Source: Rickettsiales bacterium (lineage in GTDB: Bacteria > Pseudomonadota > Alphaproteobacteria > Rickettsiales > UBA1997). From it: 57,096 nucleotides of DNA. A program made the position numbers and the translations under genes. The notes beneath the pieces were generated by a model. It was not told the DNA's origin. It saw nothing but the letters and a program-made list of their open reading frames with translations, and did not search any database. This document shows positions 10,159 to 18,999 of this stretch, piece by piece. The stretch is from the NCBI GenBank assembly GCA_017620845.1, contig JAGAUJ010000021.1:1-57096 (forward strand), in the 5' to 3' direction. Numbering within the stretch: the stretch's first letter is position 1; the number at the start of each line of letters is the position of its first letter.

Positions 10159-11085
10159 CTACTCCTCTGTTTTTTCAGTTGTTGTTTCGGCTGTATTTTC
10201 AGCAGTTACTTCTTTTTTTGCTTCTTTTTTAAAAGAAGGTTTTTTAGCAACTTTTTTATTATCAGTCGTTTTCTTTTTTGTTGCTGATTTTGAATTAACT
10301 ACTGGTTTTTTTTCAGTTCTAACAACTTTAATATCTTTTAAAGCATCATTAAATATTCTACAATATAATTGAATTGCTTTTATAGAATCATCATTACCTG
10401 GAATTGGATAATCAACAACATCTGGATCAGAATTTGTGTCAACTATTGCCATTACTGGAATTCCCAAAGATCTTGCTTCATTAATAGCAAGTGATTCTTT
10501 TACTGTATCCACAACAAATAATAAATCTGGTAAAGTTCCCATAGATCTTATACCACCCAAGTTGTCCATAAGTTTTTCTTTTTGTTTATTTAAAACAACT
10601 TGTTCTTTCTTTAATAATTTGCTGTTTTCATCACTTAATTGACTTTCAATGAATCTAATTTTTTTGATTGATTGAGAAACTGTTTTCCAGTTTGTCAACA
10701 TACCACCAAGCCACTTGTGATTAACATAGAATTGATTGTTATTTTCTGCCAATTCTTTAATGCTTTCGGCACCTTGTTTTTTAGTGCAAACAAATAAAAT
10801 TTTACCTTTTTTCTTTGCTACTTCTCTTAAAATTCTTGTAGCTTCATTTAATAAAATTGCTGTTTGTGTTAAGTCAATTATATGAATACCATTTCTACTA
10901 CCATAGATATATGGAGCCATTTTTGGGTTCCATCTCATTGTTCTATGACCAAAATGAGCACCTGATTCAAGTAATTCTCTAATAGTAAATGATGGTTCAT
11001 TTCCTTTTTTTTGTTCTGAAACTTCTTCTGTTGTTTCTTCCACAATATTTTCTTGTTCTGTAAGAACTTCTTTTTCTTCTGTCAT
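10159..11085 (-). CDS. rpsB: 30S ribosomal protein S2 with acidic N-terminal and basic C-terminal extensions
   Basis: Small-subunit protein needed for S1 and mRNA docking. The S2 core is clear (ESGAHFGHRTMRWNPKM, FVCTKKQGAE, HKWLGGMLTNW, VDTNSDPD). I start at the ATG at 11085 because AAGGTG lies seven bases before it; the frame stays open further upstream. That gives 308 residues, longer than the common length of about 240-260. The extra parts are about 30 acidic Glu-rich residues before the core and a C-terminal tail of Lys/Ala/Thr/Glu repeats. Such low-complexity tails occur in alphaproteobacterial S2 but their role is not established. It is first gene of the rpsB-tsf operon, with a structured leader upstream. 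Confidence 0.97.
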   Translation of the reverse strand: MTEEKEVLTEQENIVEETTEEVSEQKKGNEPSFTIRELLESGAHFGHRTMRWNPKMAPYIYGSRNGIHIIDLTQTAILLNEATRILREVAKKKGKILFVCTKKQGAESIKELAENNNQFYVNHKWLGGMLTNWKTVSQSIKKIRFIESQLSDENSKLLKKEQVVLNKQKEKLMDNLGGIRSMGTLPDLLFVVDTVKESLAINEARSLGIPVMAIVDTNSDPDVVDYPIPGNDDSIKAIQLYCRIFNDALKDIKVVRTEKKPVVNSKSATKKKTTDNKKVAKKPSFKKEAKKEVTAENTAETTTEKTEE

Positions 11086-11110
11086 TTTATCACCTTGGTT
11101 AAAACATTTA

Positions 11111-11147
11111 TCAACAAAAATCCGCAAAGGACACCAAAGTTTGTTGA
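11111..11147 (-). promoter_or_regulatory. Possible structured leader of rpsB
   Basis: An exact 8-bp inverted repeat (TCAACAAA at 11111-11118, TTTGTTGA at 11140-11147) encloses 21 bases that contain CTTTG twice when read on the minus strand. It lies 26 bases before the rpsB ATG. Ribosomal protein S2 controls its own operon through the leader in other proteobacteria; whether this hairpin does so is inference. Confidence 0.4.
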
Positions 11148-11160
11148 TATGTTAATTAAT

Positions 11161-11188
11161 AAAAAAATAAAGTCTGGAAAAACCAGAC
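11161..11188 (-). terminator. Terminator (or attenuator) between the YrbL-SDR gene and rpsB
   Basis: GTCTGG (11172-11177) and CCAGAC (11183-11188) form a short 6-bp stem with a 5-nt loop. On the minus strand it is followed by a T-rich run. It ends the upstream gene; if the rpsB promoter lies upstream of it, it could instead attenuate rpsB-tsf. Confidence 0.7.
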
Positions 11189-11230
11189 ATTAACATTGTA
11201 TAATAATCATTTTATAATGCAAGCAAATAT

Positions 11231-12634
11231 TTACTTCGTCTTATCTCCACAAGCTGGAAATTTTGAATAAATATAATCCCCCAATCCAAAAGGTAAACAA
11301 CTTAACAACATCATTGAGTAATAAACTATTTTAGGAAAAATTATAAACTTTTTATTTTTTTCTATTCCTTGTCTTATCTTTTTTACTGCCTCATCAACTT
11401 CAATCATAAATGGCATTGGAAAATTATTTTTATCAGTTAATGGTGTTCTAATAAATCCGGGACAAACAACATTTACATTTACATTATATTTTTTTAAATA
11501 ATTATTCAAAGCCTCACCATAAGATCTAACACAGGCCTTACTTGCAGAATAAGCTGGTGCTGTTGGCAAACCTCTAAAACTTGCTATTGAACTAATTATA
11601 ACAATTCTTCCTTCATTATTTTTTATCATTTGTGGAATAACTGGATTTACTGTATTTATAACACCAAAAATATTTGTATTAAAAATTTCATATAAACTCT
11701 CATCAGTTTCAAAACCACCAGCAGTTCCACCCGATACACCAGCATTAGCAATAACAATATCAAATAAAACACCTATTTCTTCAAAATATTTTTTCATTTC
11801 TTCTTTATTTCCAACATCTATGCTTTTTATAAAAACAGTCGCACCTTTTTCTTCACACAATTTTTTAGTTTCTTCTAATCTTTCTATATTTCTTCCAAGC
11901 AAATATAAATTTGTATTACCATTTGAATAACTTAAAGCTAAACCCTTTCCAAGTCCACTATTTGCCCCAGTAATTAATATATTTTTCATACAATCTCCAA
12001 CATATTTTTTTAGTAAATTATTTTTAAATCTATTAAATTGTCTAAAAATTTTATTTCTTCCAATAAATGGAATATATTTTGACAATGGAATAAATTCTTG
12101 TTCACCAAATCCATCAACAATATATAATTTTAATTCATTATTTGTCAATCTTTTTACTACAATATTAAATTCTTTTAATTCTCTGCTTATAAAATTTGTT
12201 TGTAAAATATTATAAAACAAATCATATAAAGCACATTTTACTTTATTTACTTCAATACAATCACCTCTATCATTTATATGCATACTTATATATTTTTCCA
12301 GAGAAACTGTTTGAGTTCCATCATCATTTAATATATTTTCAGTCAAAAAACCAGTTCCCAAATTAGTTTCAACTAAACCATATGATTTTGGTATAAAATC
12401 AAGCCACTCATGTTTGATATTTTTGTAAAAATTATTATCTTCATAATTTTCATCAAAATCTTTTAAATGCCTAAATTTTTTAAAAAAATTGTTTTTCTGT
12501 CTGTCTTTTCTATGTTGTAAAACATCTTGTTTTGTAATTTTTATTAGTTTTGTTTTGTTATCATAGTAATAAATATCTCTGTTTCCACCAGAACAGAATT
12601 TATCTTCCAGTGTTAATGTAACGTGTTTATTCAT
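11231..12634 (-). CDS. Fusion protein: YrbL-like kinase-fold domain plus short-chain dehydrogenase
   Basis: A single 467-residue frame holds two unrelated domains. Residues 1 to about 210 resemble the YrbL (PhoP regulatory network) family, a protein-kinase-like fold of unknown activity: LEDKFCSGGNRDIY, then LTENI and LYIVDGFGEQEF. From Met216 a complete classical SDR follows: TGANSGLGKG cofactor loop, NAGVSG, a Ser in ISSIASF and catalytic YSASK, then a CPGFIRTP motif. At the junction (about 11989) a GGAG Shine-Dalgarno lies seven bases before Met216, and the codon before it is TGT, one base from TGA. So the two were probably neighbouring genes joined by loss of a stop, and the SDR may still be made separately. 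The C-terminal hydrophobic stretch may touch the membrane. SDR substrate unknown. Confidence 0.85.
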   Translation of the reverse strand: MNKHVTLTLEDKFCSGGNRDIYYYDNKTKLIKITKQDVLQHRKDRQKNNFFKKFRHLKDFDENYEDNNFYKNIKHEWLDFIPKSYGLVETNLGTGFLTENILNDDGTQTVSLEKYISMHINDRGDCIEVNKVKCALYDLFYNILQTNFISRELKEFNIVVKRLTNNELKLYIVDGFGEQEFIPLSKYIPFIGRNKIFRQFNRFKNNLLKKYVGDCMKNILITGANSGLGKGLALSYSNGNTNLYLLGRNIERLEETKKLCEEKGATVFIKSIDVGNKEEMKKYFEEIGVLFDIVIANAGVSGGTAGGFETDESLYEIFNTNIFGVINTVNPVIPQMIKNNEGRIVIISSIASFRGLPTAPAYSASKACVRSYGEALNNYLKKYNVNVNVVCPGFIRTPLTDKNNFPMPFMIEVDEAVKKIRQGIEKNKKFIIFPKIVYYSMMLLSCLPFGLGDYIYSKFPACGDKTK

Positions 12635-12681
12635 AATATTAATTTATTCCAACAATATTAAATAACATTGTAAAAATATAT

Positions 12682-12707
12682 TTTAAAAAGTCAACCACTT
12701 GGTTGAA
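12682..12707 (-). terminator. Probable terminator downstream of mnmG
   Basis: TCAACC (12691-12696) and GGTTGA (12701-12706) form a 6-bp stem with a 4-nt loop. On the minus strand it is followed by a T run. It lies about 150 bases past the mnmG stop; no gene is seen in between. Confidence 0.6.
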
Positions 12708-12854
12708 AAAAACTTATTTTTTATATATTTTATATATAAATATTATAATTGTTTTATTTATTTTTACTATTTATTTTTACTATTATTACAACCAGCAACT
12801 CACTTGTAATACCAATTGCAAGATTTTGAAAATAATTACAACTTTATACTAAAA

Positions 12855-14687
12855 TTAATTTTTTCTGCTCTTCAATGCCACCATAACATTAACTATACTT
12901 GCCGGAGTAATACCCATAATCCTACTTGCAACCTCAATACTATAAGGCCTATGTTGTTTAAATTTTTCCTTAACTTCATTTGTAAGTCCACCAACAGAAT
13001 CATAATCAAAATCAGCCGGAATTAACATATTTTTTTCTTTTTCTAATAATTCAATATCTTGATTTTGCCTTTTTATATAAGGTTCATACATCGCCTCAAT
13101 AGACAATTGTTTTTGTGTTTCTATATCTATTTCATTAATTTCTGGAAAAACATTTTTCAATTTTTCAATATCAATATTTGGATGGCCCAATAATTCATAA
13201 GCACTTCTTTTTATACCATCTTTTTTTATATCAATATCAAATTTTGCCAATTCATTTGGCGATATAATAAAAGATTTTAATAATTCTTTACCTTTTTCAA
13301 TTTTATCTTTTCTTTCATAAAAAAATTTTTGTCTTTCTTGTGATATAATACCAAACTCAACACCTTTTTCAGTTAGTCGTAAATCAGCATTATCCGCTCT
13401 CAAAAATAATCTATATTCTGCCCTTGATGTAAACATTCTATAAGGCTCCGTTATACCCAAAGTTGTTAAATCATCAATCATAACACCAATATAACTATCT
13501 TCTCTATTTAAAATAAATGGTTTATCACTACAACTATTTATGCCAGCAACAAGCCCCTGCCCTGCCGCCTCTTCATAACCAGTTGTTCCATTAATTTGAC
13601 CAGCAAAAAACAAATTTTTAATCTTCTTTGTTTCCAAAGTTGGTTTTAATTCAAGAGGACTTATATAATCATACTCAATAGCATATGCATATTGTAAAAT
13701 CTTACAATTTTCAAGTCCTTTTATTGAATGTATAAACTCATCTTGCACCTCAACTGGTAAAGATGTAGAAATTCCATTGGGATAAACTAAATTACTATCA
13801 ATACCCTCAACTTCCAAAAAAATTTGATGTCTATCTTTGTCAGCAAATCTCAAAATCTTATCTTCAATAGATGGGCAGTATCTCGGTCCTCTTCCAACTA
13901 TTTTACCACCATACATTGCAGATTTTTTAATGTTATCTTGTATAATTTTGTGTGTTCCAGTATTTGTATAAGTAATTCTACACTCTATCTGTGGAACCAT
14001 AATTTCTGTATTCATATAAGAAAAAGGTTGAGGCACATCATCCCCACTTTGTAATTCTAATTCGCTAAAATCTATTGTATTTTTATCAATTCTTGCTGGT
14101 GTTCCAGTTTTTAATCTTCCTACTTCAAAATCATATTTTTTAAAGAAATTTGCTAATTTTTTAGATGGCTTTTCATTTATTCTTCCAGCCTCTTCACTAT
14201 CAAAACCCCTAAAAATAACTCCATTTAAAAAAGTTCCACTTGCTACAATAACTGCGTTTGAAAATAATTTTTCATTATCATTTAAAACAACACCTTTTAC
14301 AATACCATCTTCAACAATTATATCTGTTACTTCTGCTTCTATTATATCAATATTCTTATATTGAGACAATAACTCGTTCATTGCTTTTTTATATAACTTT
14401 CTATCTATTTGACATCTTGGAGACCATACGGCAGGACCTTTGCTTGCATTTAATACTTTGAAATGTGTTCCAGACATATCAGCACACTTTCCCATTAAGC
14501 CATCAAGAGCATCTATTTCTCTAACAATTATTCCTTTTGCAACACCACCAATTGATGGATTACAAGATAACTCACCAATGTTGTTTTTATCAAAAGTTAT
14601 TAAAGCAACTTTTTTACCAGTTCTTGCAATTACTCCAGCTGCTTCAATACCAGCGTTACCAGCACCTATTACTATTGTTTGATACAT
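12855..14687 (-). CDS. mnmG: tRNA uridine-5-carboxymethylaminomethyl modification enzyme MnmG (GidA)
   Basis: FAD-dependent enzyme that, with MnmE, makes the cmnm5 modification at wobble U34 of several tRNAs. The 610 residues show the N-terminal dinucleotide-binding loop (VIGAGNAGIEAA, residues 6-17), CNPSIGG, a GRLKTGTPARID stretch, AGQINGTTGYEEAAGQG near the FAD site, and the C-terminal helical region ending RIMGITPASI. Its length matches the family. Its start overlaps the end of the upstream DUF4349 gene by 16 bases, so they are co-transcribed. rsmG, parA and parB, the frequent neighbours of gidA in many bacteria, are not in this window. Confidence 0.98.
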   Translation of the reverse strand: MYQTIVIGAGNAGIEAAGVIARTGKKVALITFDKNNIGELSCNPSIGGVAKGIIVREIDALDGLMGKCADMSGTHFKVLNASKGPAVWSPRCQIDRKLYKKAMNELLSQYKNIDIIEAEVTDIIVEDGIVKGVVLNDNEKLFSNAVIVASGTFLNGVIFRGFDSEEAGRINEKPSKKLANFFKKYDFEVGRLKTGTPARIDKNTIDFSELELQSGDDVPQPFSYMNTEIMVPQIECRITYTNTGTHKIIQDNIKKSAMYGGKIVGRGPRYCPSIEDKILRFADKDRHQIFLEVEGIDSNLVYPNGISTSLPVEVQDEFIHSIKGLENCKILQYAYAIEYDYISPLELKPTLETKKIKNLFFAGQINGTTGYEEAAGQGLVAGINSCSDKPFILNREDSYIGVMIDDLTTLGITEPYRMFTSRAEYRLFLRADNADLRLTEKGVEFGIISQERQKFFYERKDKIEKGKELLKSFIISPNELAKFDIDIKKDGIKRSAYELLGHPNIDIEKLKNVFPEINEIDIETQKQLSIEAMYEPYIKRQNQDIELLEKEKNMLIPADFDYDSVGGLTNEVKEKFKQHRPYSIEVASRIMGITPASIVNVMVALKSRKN

Positions 14688-15556
14688 TTTCTTTTAATAT
14701 ATAAATAAATTTTTTTAACAAAAACAGATAAAATAAAAAAACCTAAAAATAGTGGTAAAAATACAATAAATGTTATAAAATAATGGACTATCATTTGACA
14801 AGCTAAAATTAATGTATTTATAGCATCTGTTATAACTTTTTTAATACTCCATTTGTTTCCCATAATCTCCGGTTCTATTGTTAGATTAATTTGTGAATAA
14901 TCAACTTTATTTTGTATTTTTAAATTTGATTTTTCAAGTCTTTCTATTTCATTTTGAACATTGCTTAATTCTCTATCTACTGCAATAACATCTGCTAATT
15001 TTTCCGCTTGTTTATTCATCATTGTTCTTAATTTATCTCTTCTAACGTATAGATTTTTTAATTTATTTTCATTATCTGTATATTGCTCTGTAAAATCTGT
15101 CGCTGAAAAACTTTCATTTTTAATGTAACCATCTTTTTTAATATCTTTCATAAATTTAGATATATTATTTGTTGGAACTTTTATTGTAAAATTGGTTGCT
15201 TTATTATTTTCATATTCATAAGAATAAAAATTTTCAATATAACCATTGTATTTTTTTAGTAATTCTTCTAATTCTTGTGTGCTTTTATCTACATTTTTAA
15301 CAATAATATTTAAATTAAATGTTTTAACTATTTTTCTATCAGTATTATTATAAGTTAAATTTGTAGCATCAATGGAATTTGTAGCAGTAAGTGTTCTTGC
15401 TTTAATATTGTTTGTTGTTTTATATTGTCTTGTTTCGTTTGTGTGAATTTTACGATTTTGTATTGCACCTTTAAATATGGAAATTAATGTAATAATTAAT
15501 AGTATAATTATTATATGTTTACTCACAAAATTATTTATTTTATTATATAAATTCAT
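14672..15556 (-). CDS. DUF4349-family membrane-anchored protein
   Basis: A 294-residue protein with an N-terminal hydrophobic helix (HIIIILLIITLISIF, about residues 14-28) and a C-terminal pair of hydrophobic helices with a basic end (about 245-294). The middle matches the DUF4349 pattern: a hydrophobic strand after KIVKTFNLNIIVKNVD, then EELLKKYNGYIEN, TIKVPT, and a long Glu/Lys-rich coiled coil (about 170-225, with VDRELSNVQNEIERLEK). The central domain is probably periplasmic. Function in the family is unknown. It overlaps mnmG by 16 bases, which looks like operon packing rather than a functional link. Confidence 0.75.
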   Translation of the reverse strand: MNLYNKINNFVSKHIIIILLIITLISIFKGAIQNRKIHTNETRQYKTTNNIKARTLTATNSIDATNLTYNNTDRKIVKTFNLNIIVKNVDKSTQELEELLKKYNGYIENFYSYEYENNKATNFTIKVPTNNISKFMKDIKKDGYIKNESFSATDFTEQYTDNENKLKNLYVRRDKLRTMMNKQAEKLADVIAVDRELSNVQNEIERLEKSNLKIQNKVDYSQINLTIEPEIMGNKWSIKKVITDAINTLILACQMIVHYFITFIVFLPLFLGFFILSVFVKKIYLYIKRKCIKQ

Positions 15557-15795
15557 ATTTGATAATCTAATTTAATGAGTAAATAGTAGTAAATATTTTT
15601 TAAATGTCTATAAAATATTTATAAATATTGAATTATAACATTTAATAATATCTCAAAAAAAATAAACATTGCAACCACCCCTAACAAATACAAACCAAAC
15701 ACCAATCAACAACCTAATTAAACTCCTACTATATATAACAAATTAAAATACCCCAACACAACATTGGGGTATATATTAAATCAAAACAAAATAAA
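15557..15795. other. Intergenic gap between murE and the DUF4349 gene
   Basis: There is no gene here. The part at 15661-15740 is strikingly G-poor and A/C-rich on the plus strand. The murE terminator lies at 15740-15772, and the promoter of the DUF4349-mnmG pair must lie in the rest. Confidence 0.6.
15740..15772 (-). terminator. Intrinsic terminator after murE
   Basis: ATACCCCAA (15748-15756) and TTGGGGTAT (15764-15772) form a perfect 9-bp stem with a 7-nt loop. On the minus strand a short T-rich tail follows. It starts 24 bases after the murE stop. Confidence 0.88.
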
Positions 15796-17274
15796 CTAAT
15801 TATTTTTTAACCACTCTTCTACAACTTCTCTCTCACAAAAATATTTTTTTTCTGCATTAGCATATTCTTGATATTTTTCAGGACCTTTACCCATCATTAT
15901 AAATGTATCACCCTTTTCTGCCATAGATAAAGCAAATTCTATAGCATCTTTTCTATTTACAAACAACTTATATTCAGTGCCAGTTTTTTTAAGTCCAACT
16001 TCTATTTGAGAATTTATAACATTTGGGTCCTCGCTTCTTGGGTTATCTTCTGCCACAACAACAAAATTAGAATATTTTCCAGCAACTTCACCCATAAGTG
16101 GTCGTTTTGAATTATCCCTATCTCCACCACAACCAAACAAAGAAATTAACTTATTTTTTGTAAATTGTTTCATTGCCTTTAAAATATTTTCAAATTGTTC
16201 TGCTGTATGTGCATAATCTATTATTATATTAATACCTTTATCATTATTTACAGACTCGCATCTACCACCAATATAATCTATATTATTTAAACCATTTACA
16301 ATATCATCAATCTTAACATCTAAAAGCAAAGCAGTTGCTATTGCACTTAATGTATTATAAACAGAAAATCTACCAACTAAATTAATAAAAATATTTTTAT
16401 ATTCTTTATTATTATATTTTAAATCAAAATATGTTCCATTCGGTGTTATATTTACATTATAAGCATACAAATCAGCACTTTTATCTTCTAATGATAAAGA
16501 TAATTTTTGCTTATTTATTCTGTTATAAAATTCTTTTCCATATTTATCATCAATATTAATGACTGCCTTTTTAGATAAATTAAACAATTTAAATTTTGCT
16601 TCTGCATATTCTTCTTGTGTTTTATGAAAATCTAAATGTTCTATTCCTAAATTTGTAAAAATACCAACTTCAAAATTAATCATATCAACTCTATTTAAAC
16701 TTAAAGCATGTGAAGTTGCTTCCATTACTGTATATTTTACACCTTGTTCATTTATATAATTAAACATTTTTGCTAATTCTAAACTGTCAGGTGTTGTAAC
16801 TGTTGTTTTATTAACTGGTATTGGTTCATTACCTATTCTATGACCCAAAGTTCCTATTACTGCACTTTTAATTCCCACATTTCGCAACACAGTTTCAATA
16901 ATTATTGTTGTAGAAGTTTTGCCACTTGTTCCGGTAACACCAACAACTTTCATATTGTTTTGCGGATTGTTATAAAAATTAAAACAAATAGTCTGCATTG
17001 CACTTCTTGTATCTTTAACTTTTATAACTGTTACATTTTTATTATTTACAAAAATATCTTTTTCCACCAAAAATGCTCTTATATTGTCATTTTTTATTGC
17101 TTCTTCTACAAAAGCGTGACCATCAAACTTCATTCCAGAAATACAAACAAACATAGTATTTTTATCACAATTTACGACCTTTCTGGAATCATTTTCAATT
17201 ATTTCAATATCAAGTTCATCATTTCCTTGTAATATTTCATAATCTATATTGCTCAATATATTTTTTATTTTCAT
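15796..17274 (-). CDS. murE: UDP-N-acetylmuramoyl-L-alanyl-D-glutamate--2,6-diaminopimelate ligase
   Basis: Adds meso-diaminopimelate to the peptidoglycan precursor in the cytosol, using ATP. The 492 residues show the three Mur-ligase domains: N-terminal UDP-binding part, central P-loop GVTGTSGKTST (near residue 113) with the ATSHAL and NLGIEHLDFH motifs, and a C-terminal domain with DNPRSEDP. The DNPR motif is the marker of the meso-DAP-specific enzyme rather than the Lys-adding one. The organism therefore builds a DAP-type wall, consistent with MltG, MltA and the NlpD-like gene nearby. murE stands alone here and is transcribed divergently from dnaA. Confidence 0.97.
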   Translation of the reverse strand: MKIKNILSNIDYEILQGNDELDIEIIENDSRKVVNCDKNTMFVCISGMKFDGHAFVEEAIKNDNIRAFLVEKDIFVNNKNVTVIKVKDTRSAMQTICFNFYNNPQNNMKVVGVTGTSGKTSTTIIIETVLRNVGIKSAVIGTLGHRIGNEPIPVNKTTVTTPDSLELAKMFNYINEQGVKYTVMEATSHALSLNRVDMINFEVGIFTNLGIEHLDFHKTQEEYAEAKFKLFNLSKKAVINIDDKYGKEFYNRINKQKLSLSLEDKSADLYAYNVNITPNGTYFDLKYNNKEYKNIFINLVGRFSVYNTLSAIATALLLDVKIDDIVNGLNNIDYIGGRCESVNNDKGINIIIDYAHTAEQFENILKAMKQFTKNKLISLFGCGGDRDNSKRPLMGEVAGKYSNFVVVAEDNPRSEDPNVINSQIEVGLKKTGTEYKLFVNRKDAIEFALSMAEKGDTFIMMGKGPEKYQEYANAEKKYFCEREVVEEWLKNN

Positions 17275-17294
17275 ATCTATTTATTATATAATAA

Positions 17295-17438
17295 TTATCA
17301 ACTCATATTGCATGCTATATTTTTATTACTAATTTTCAACATTTTTTATTGAATTGTTGCATGTAATCAAAACAACACAGTCATTTTTTATTGAGTTATC
17401 AATACTTTTTAAACATATGTTGATAATTCAATAAAAAA
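17295..17438 (+). promoter_or_regulatory. Repeat-rich region upstream of dnaA with degenerate DnaA boxes
   Basis: This lies between the divergent murE and dnaA genes. A 19-base arm (17384-17402, six T then ATTGAGTTATCAA) is repeated inverted at 17420-17438 with a single mismatch, around a 17-base spacer. A partial third copy, TTTTTTATTGAATT, starts at 17342. Three nonamers resemble the DnaA box TTATNCACA: TTATCAACT (17295-17303), TTATCAATA (17396-17404) and TTATCAACA on the minus strand (17426-17418). Two of these lie in the inverted-repeat arms. It may be the dnaA autoregulatory site or part of an origin. Confidence 0.5.
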
Positions 17439-17550
17439 CCTTGTCAATAGTAAAAATGTAAATTTTTGTAAAAAAGTATACTTTACTATTTGAATCATCC
17501 AAATATTATAGTGTAAGATACATTAGTATAATAAATTAATAATATTACAA

Positions 17551-18984
17551 ATGCCAAGTATTATAAAGAAAGATATTATTATAGATAAACAAGAAAATTG
17601 GAGCGATGTTTGTGATAAACTTTACAGTCAATTTGGTAAAGGTATATATGATGCTTGGTTGAATAATTTAAGTTTAGTTTCATTAACTCAAAATGAAATA
17701 GTAATGTCAGTTCCAACTGCTTTTATAAGAGATTGGATACTTAGAGAATATTTTAATGGAAAATTTAAAAATATTAATAATACAAGAACCTGTATTCAAA
17801 AAGGAATAAAGCAAATATTACTTGACACATTTCCAACACTAATGTCTTTTCAAATAATTGTAGATAAAAATGCAATTGAAAATAATATAGATAATAAAAT
17901 AGAAGATACAAATAACACTACAATAAAAAGTATATCAAGTAATAATAACTTATATAATATAGGAATACCATTAAATAATAGCTACACATTTGATAATTTT
18001 GTTGTTGGTTCTTCAAACAAATTAGCATATCAAATTGCAAAAAATATAGCAACAACAAATAGTATTGACTTGGGAACAAATCCATTTTTTATTTATGGCG
18101 GTGTTGGTTTAGGTAAAACTCATTTATGTCAAGCAATGGCTTGGAAAATAAAAGAAACACAACCAAACAAACAAGTTGTTTATTTATCCGCTGAAAAATT
18201 TATGTTTTTATTTGTTCAATCTTTACAAGAACAAGATATAAATACATTTAAAAATAGATTTAGAAATATAGATGTTTTAATAATAGACGATATACAATTT
18301 ATAGTTGGAAAAGATAAAACACAAAAAGAGTTTTTTTATACTTTTGAAACATTAATTAATGACAATAAACAAGTAGTTTTGGCTTGCGATAAATCACCAT
18401 CAAACTTAATTGAACTTGATGAAAAACTAAAATCAAGAATAACTGGTGGTCTGGTTGTTGATATAAAAGAACCAGATTATCAATTAAGATATGACTTAAT
18501 TACTAAAAAGTCAAAAGATTTAGGTTTAAATATAAATAAAGATTTAATTGAATATATAGCAGAAAATATAGTATCAAGTGGTAGAGAAATAGAAGGTTGT
18601 TTAAAAAGATTACAAATACATCAAGATATAATGAATATTGAAATTACAGTTGATACAATAAATGAAATATTAGGTGACAACATATCTAACAATAAAAAAT
18701 TAATAACAATTAATGATATTCAAGAAAAAGTATCAAAGTATTTTGACATATCATTAAATGATTTAAAATCAGATAAAAGAATAAAAGAACTTGTTATACC
18801 AAGACATATTGCCATGTATTTCAGTAAAAAACTAACAACAAAAAGTTTTCCGGAAATAGCAAAATGTTTTAATGGTAAAAATCATGCAACAGTTATACAT
18901 GCTGTTAAAAAAATTGAAGAGTTATTGCAAACAGATTTGGAAATTAATAAATTTATCACAGAAATAGATAAACAGTTGAAATAA
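17551..18984 (+). CDS. dnaA: Chromosomal replication initiator protein DnaA
   Basis: AAA+ ATPase that binds DnaA boxes and melts the origin. The 477 residues are in the usual range. Domain I is N-terminal (WSDVCDKLYSQFGKGIYDAW), followed by a short Asn-rich linker (domain II, about residues 100-145). Domain III has Walker A GGVGLGKTH, Walker B VLIIDDIQF and sensor motifs. Domain IV has the signature NHATVIHAVKKI near the C-terminus plus the helix-turn-helix before it (SFPEIAKCFNGK). No strong Shine-Dalgarno is visible, but the ATG at 17551 gives the normal N-terminus. A small outer-membrane gene starts 15 bases after its stop, perhaps in the same transcript. dnaN and recF do not follow, unlike many bacteria. 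Confidence 0.98.
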   Translation: MPSIIKKDIIIDKQENWSDVCDKLYSQFGKGIYDAWLNNLSLVSLTQNEIVMSVPTAFIRDWILREYFNGKFKNINNTRTCIQKGIKQILLDTFPTLMSFQIIVDKNAIENNIDNKIEDTNNTTIKSISSNNNLYNIGIPLNNSYTFDNFVVGSSNKLAYQIAKNIATTNSIDLGTNPFFIYGGVGLGKTHLCQAMAWKIKETQPNKQVVYLSAEKFMFLFVQSLQEQDINTFKNRFRNIDVLIIDDIQFIVGKDKTQKEFFYTFETLINDNKQVVLACDKSPSNLIELDEKLKSRITGGLVVDIKEPDYQLRYDLITKKSKDLGLNINKDLIEYIAENIVSSGREIEGCLKRLQIHQDIMNIEITVDTINEILGDNISNNKKLITINDIQEKVSKYFDISLNDLKSDKRIKELVIPRHIAMYFSKKLTTKSFPEIAKCFNGKNHATVIHAVKKIEELLQTDLEINKFITEIDKQLK

Positions 18985-18999
18985 AAAATTGGAGGCTAA

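Noticed and set aside
17295-17438. Calling the dnaA upstream region oriC outright
   Set aside because: The boxes are degenerate, only three in number, and non-coding DNA on both sides of dnaA seems to have the same A/C bias, so there is no visible skew switch.
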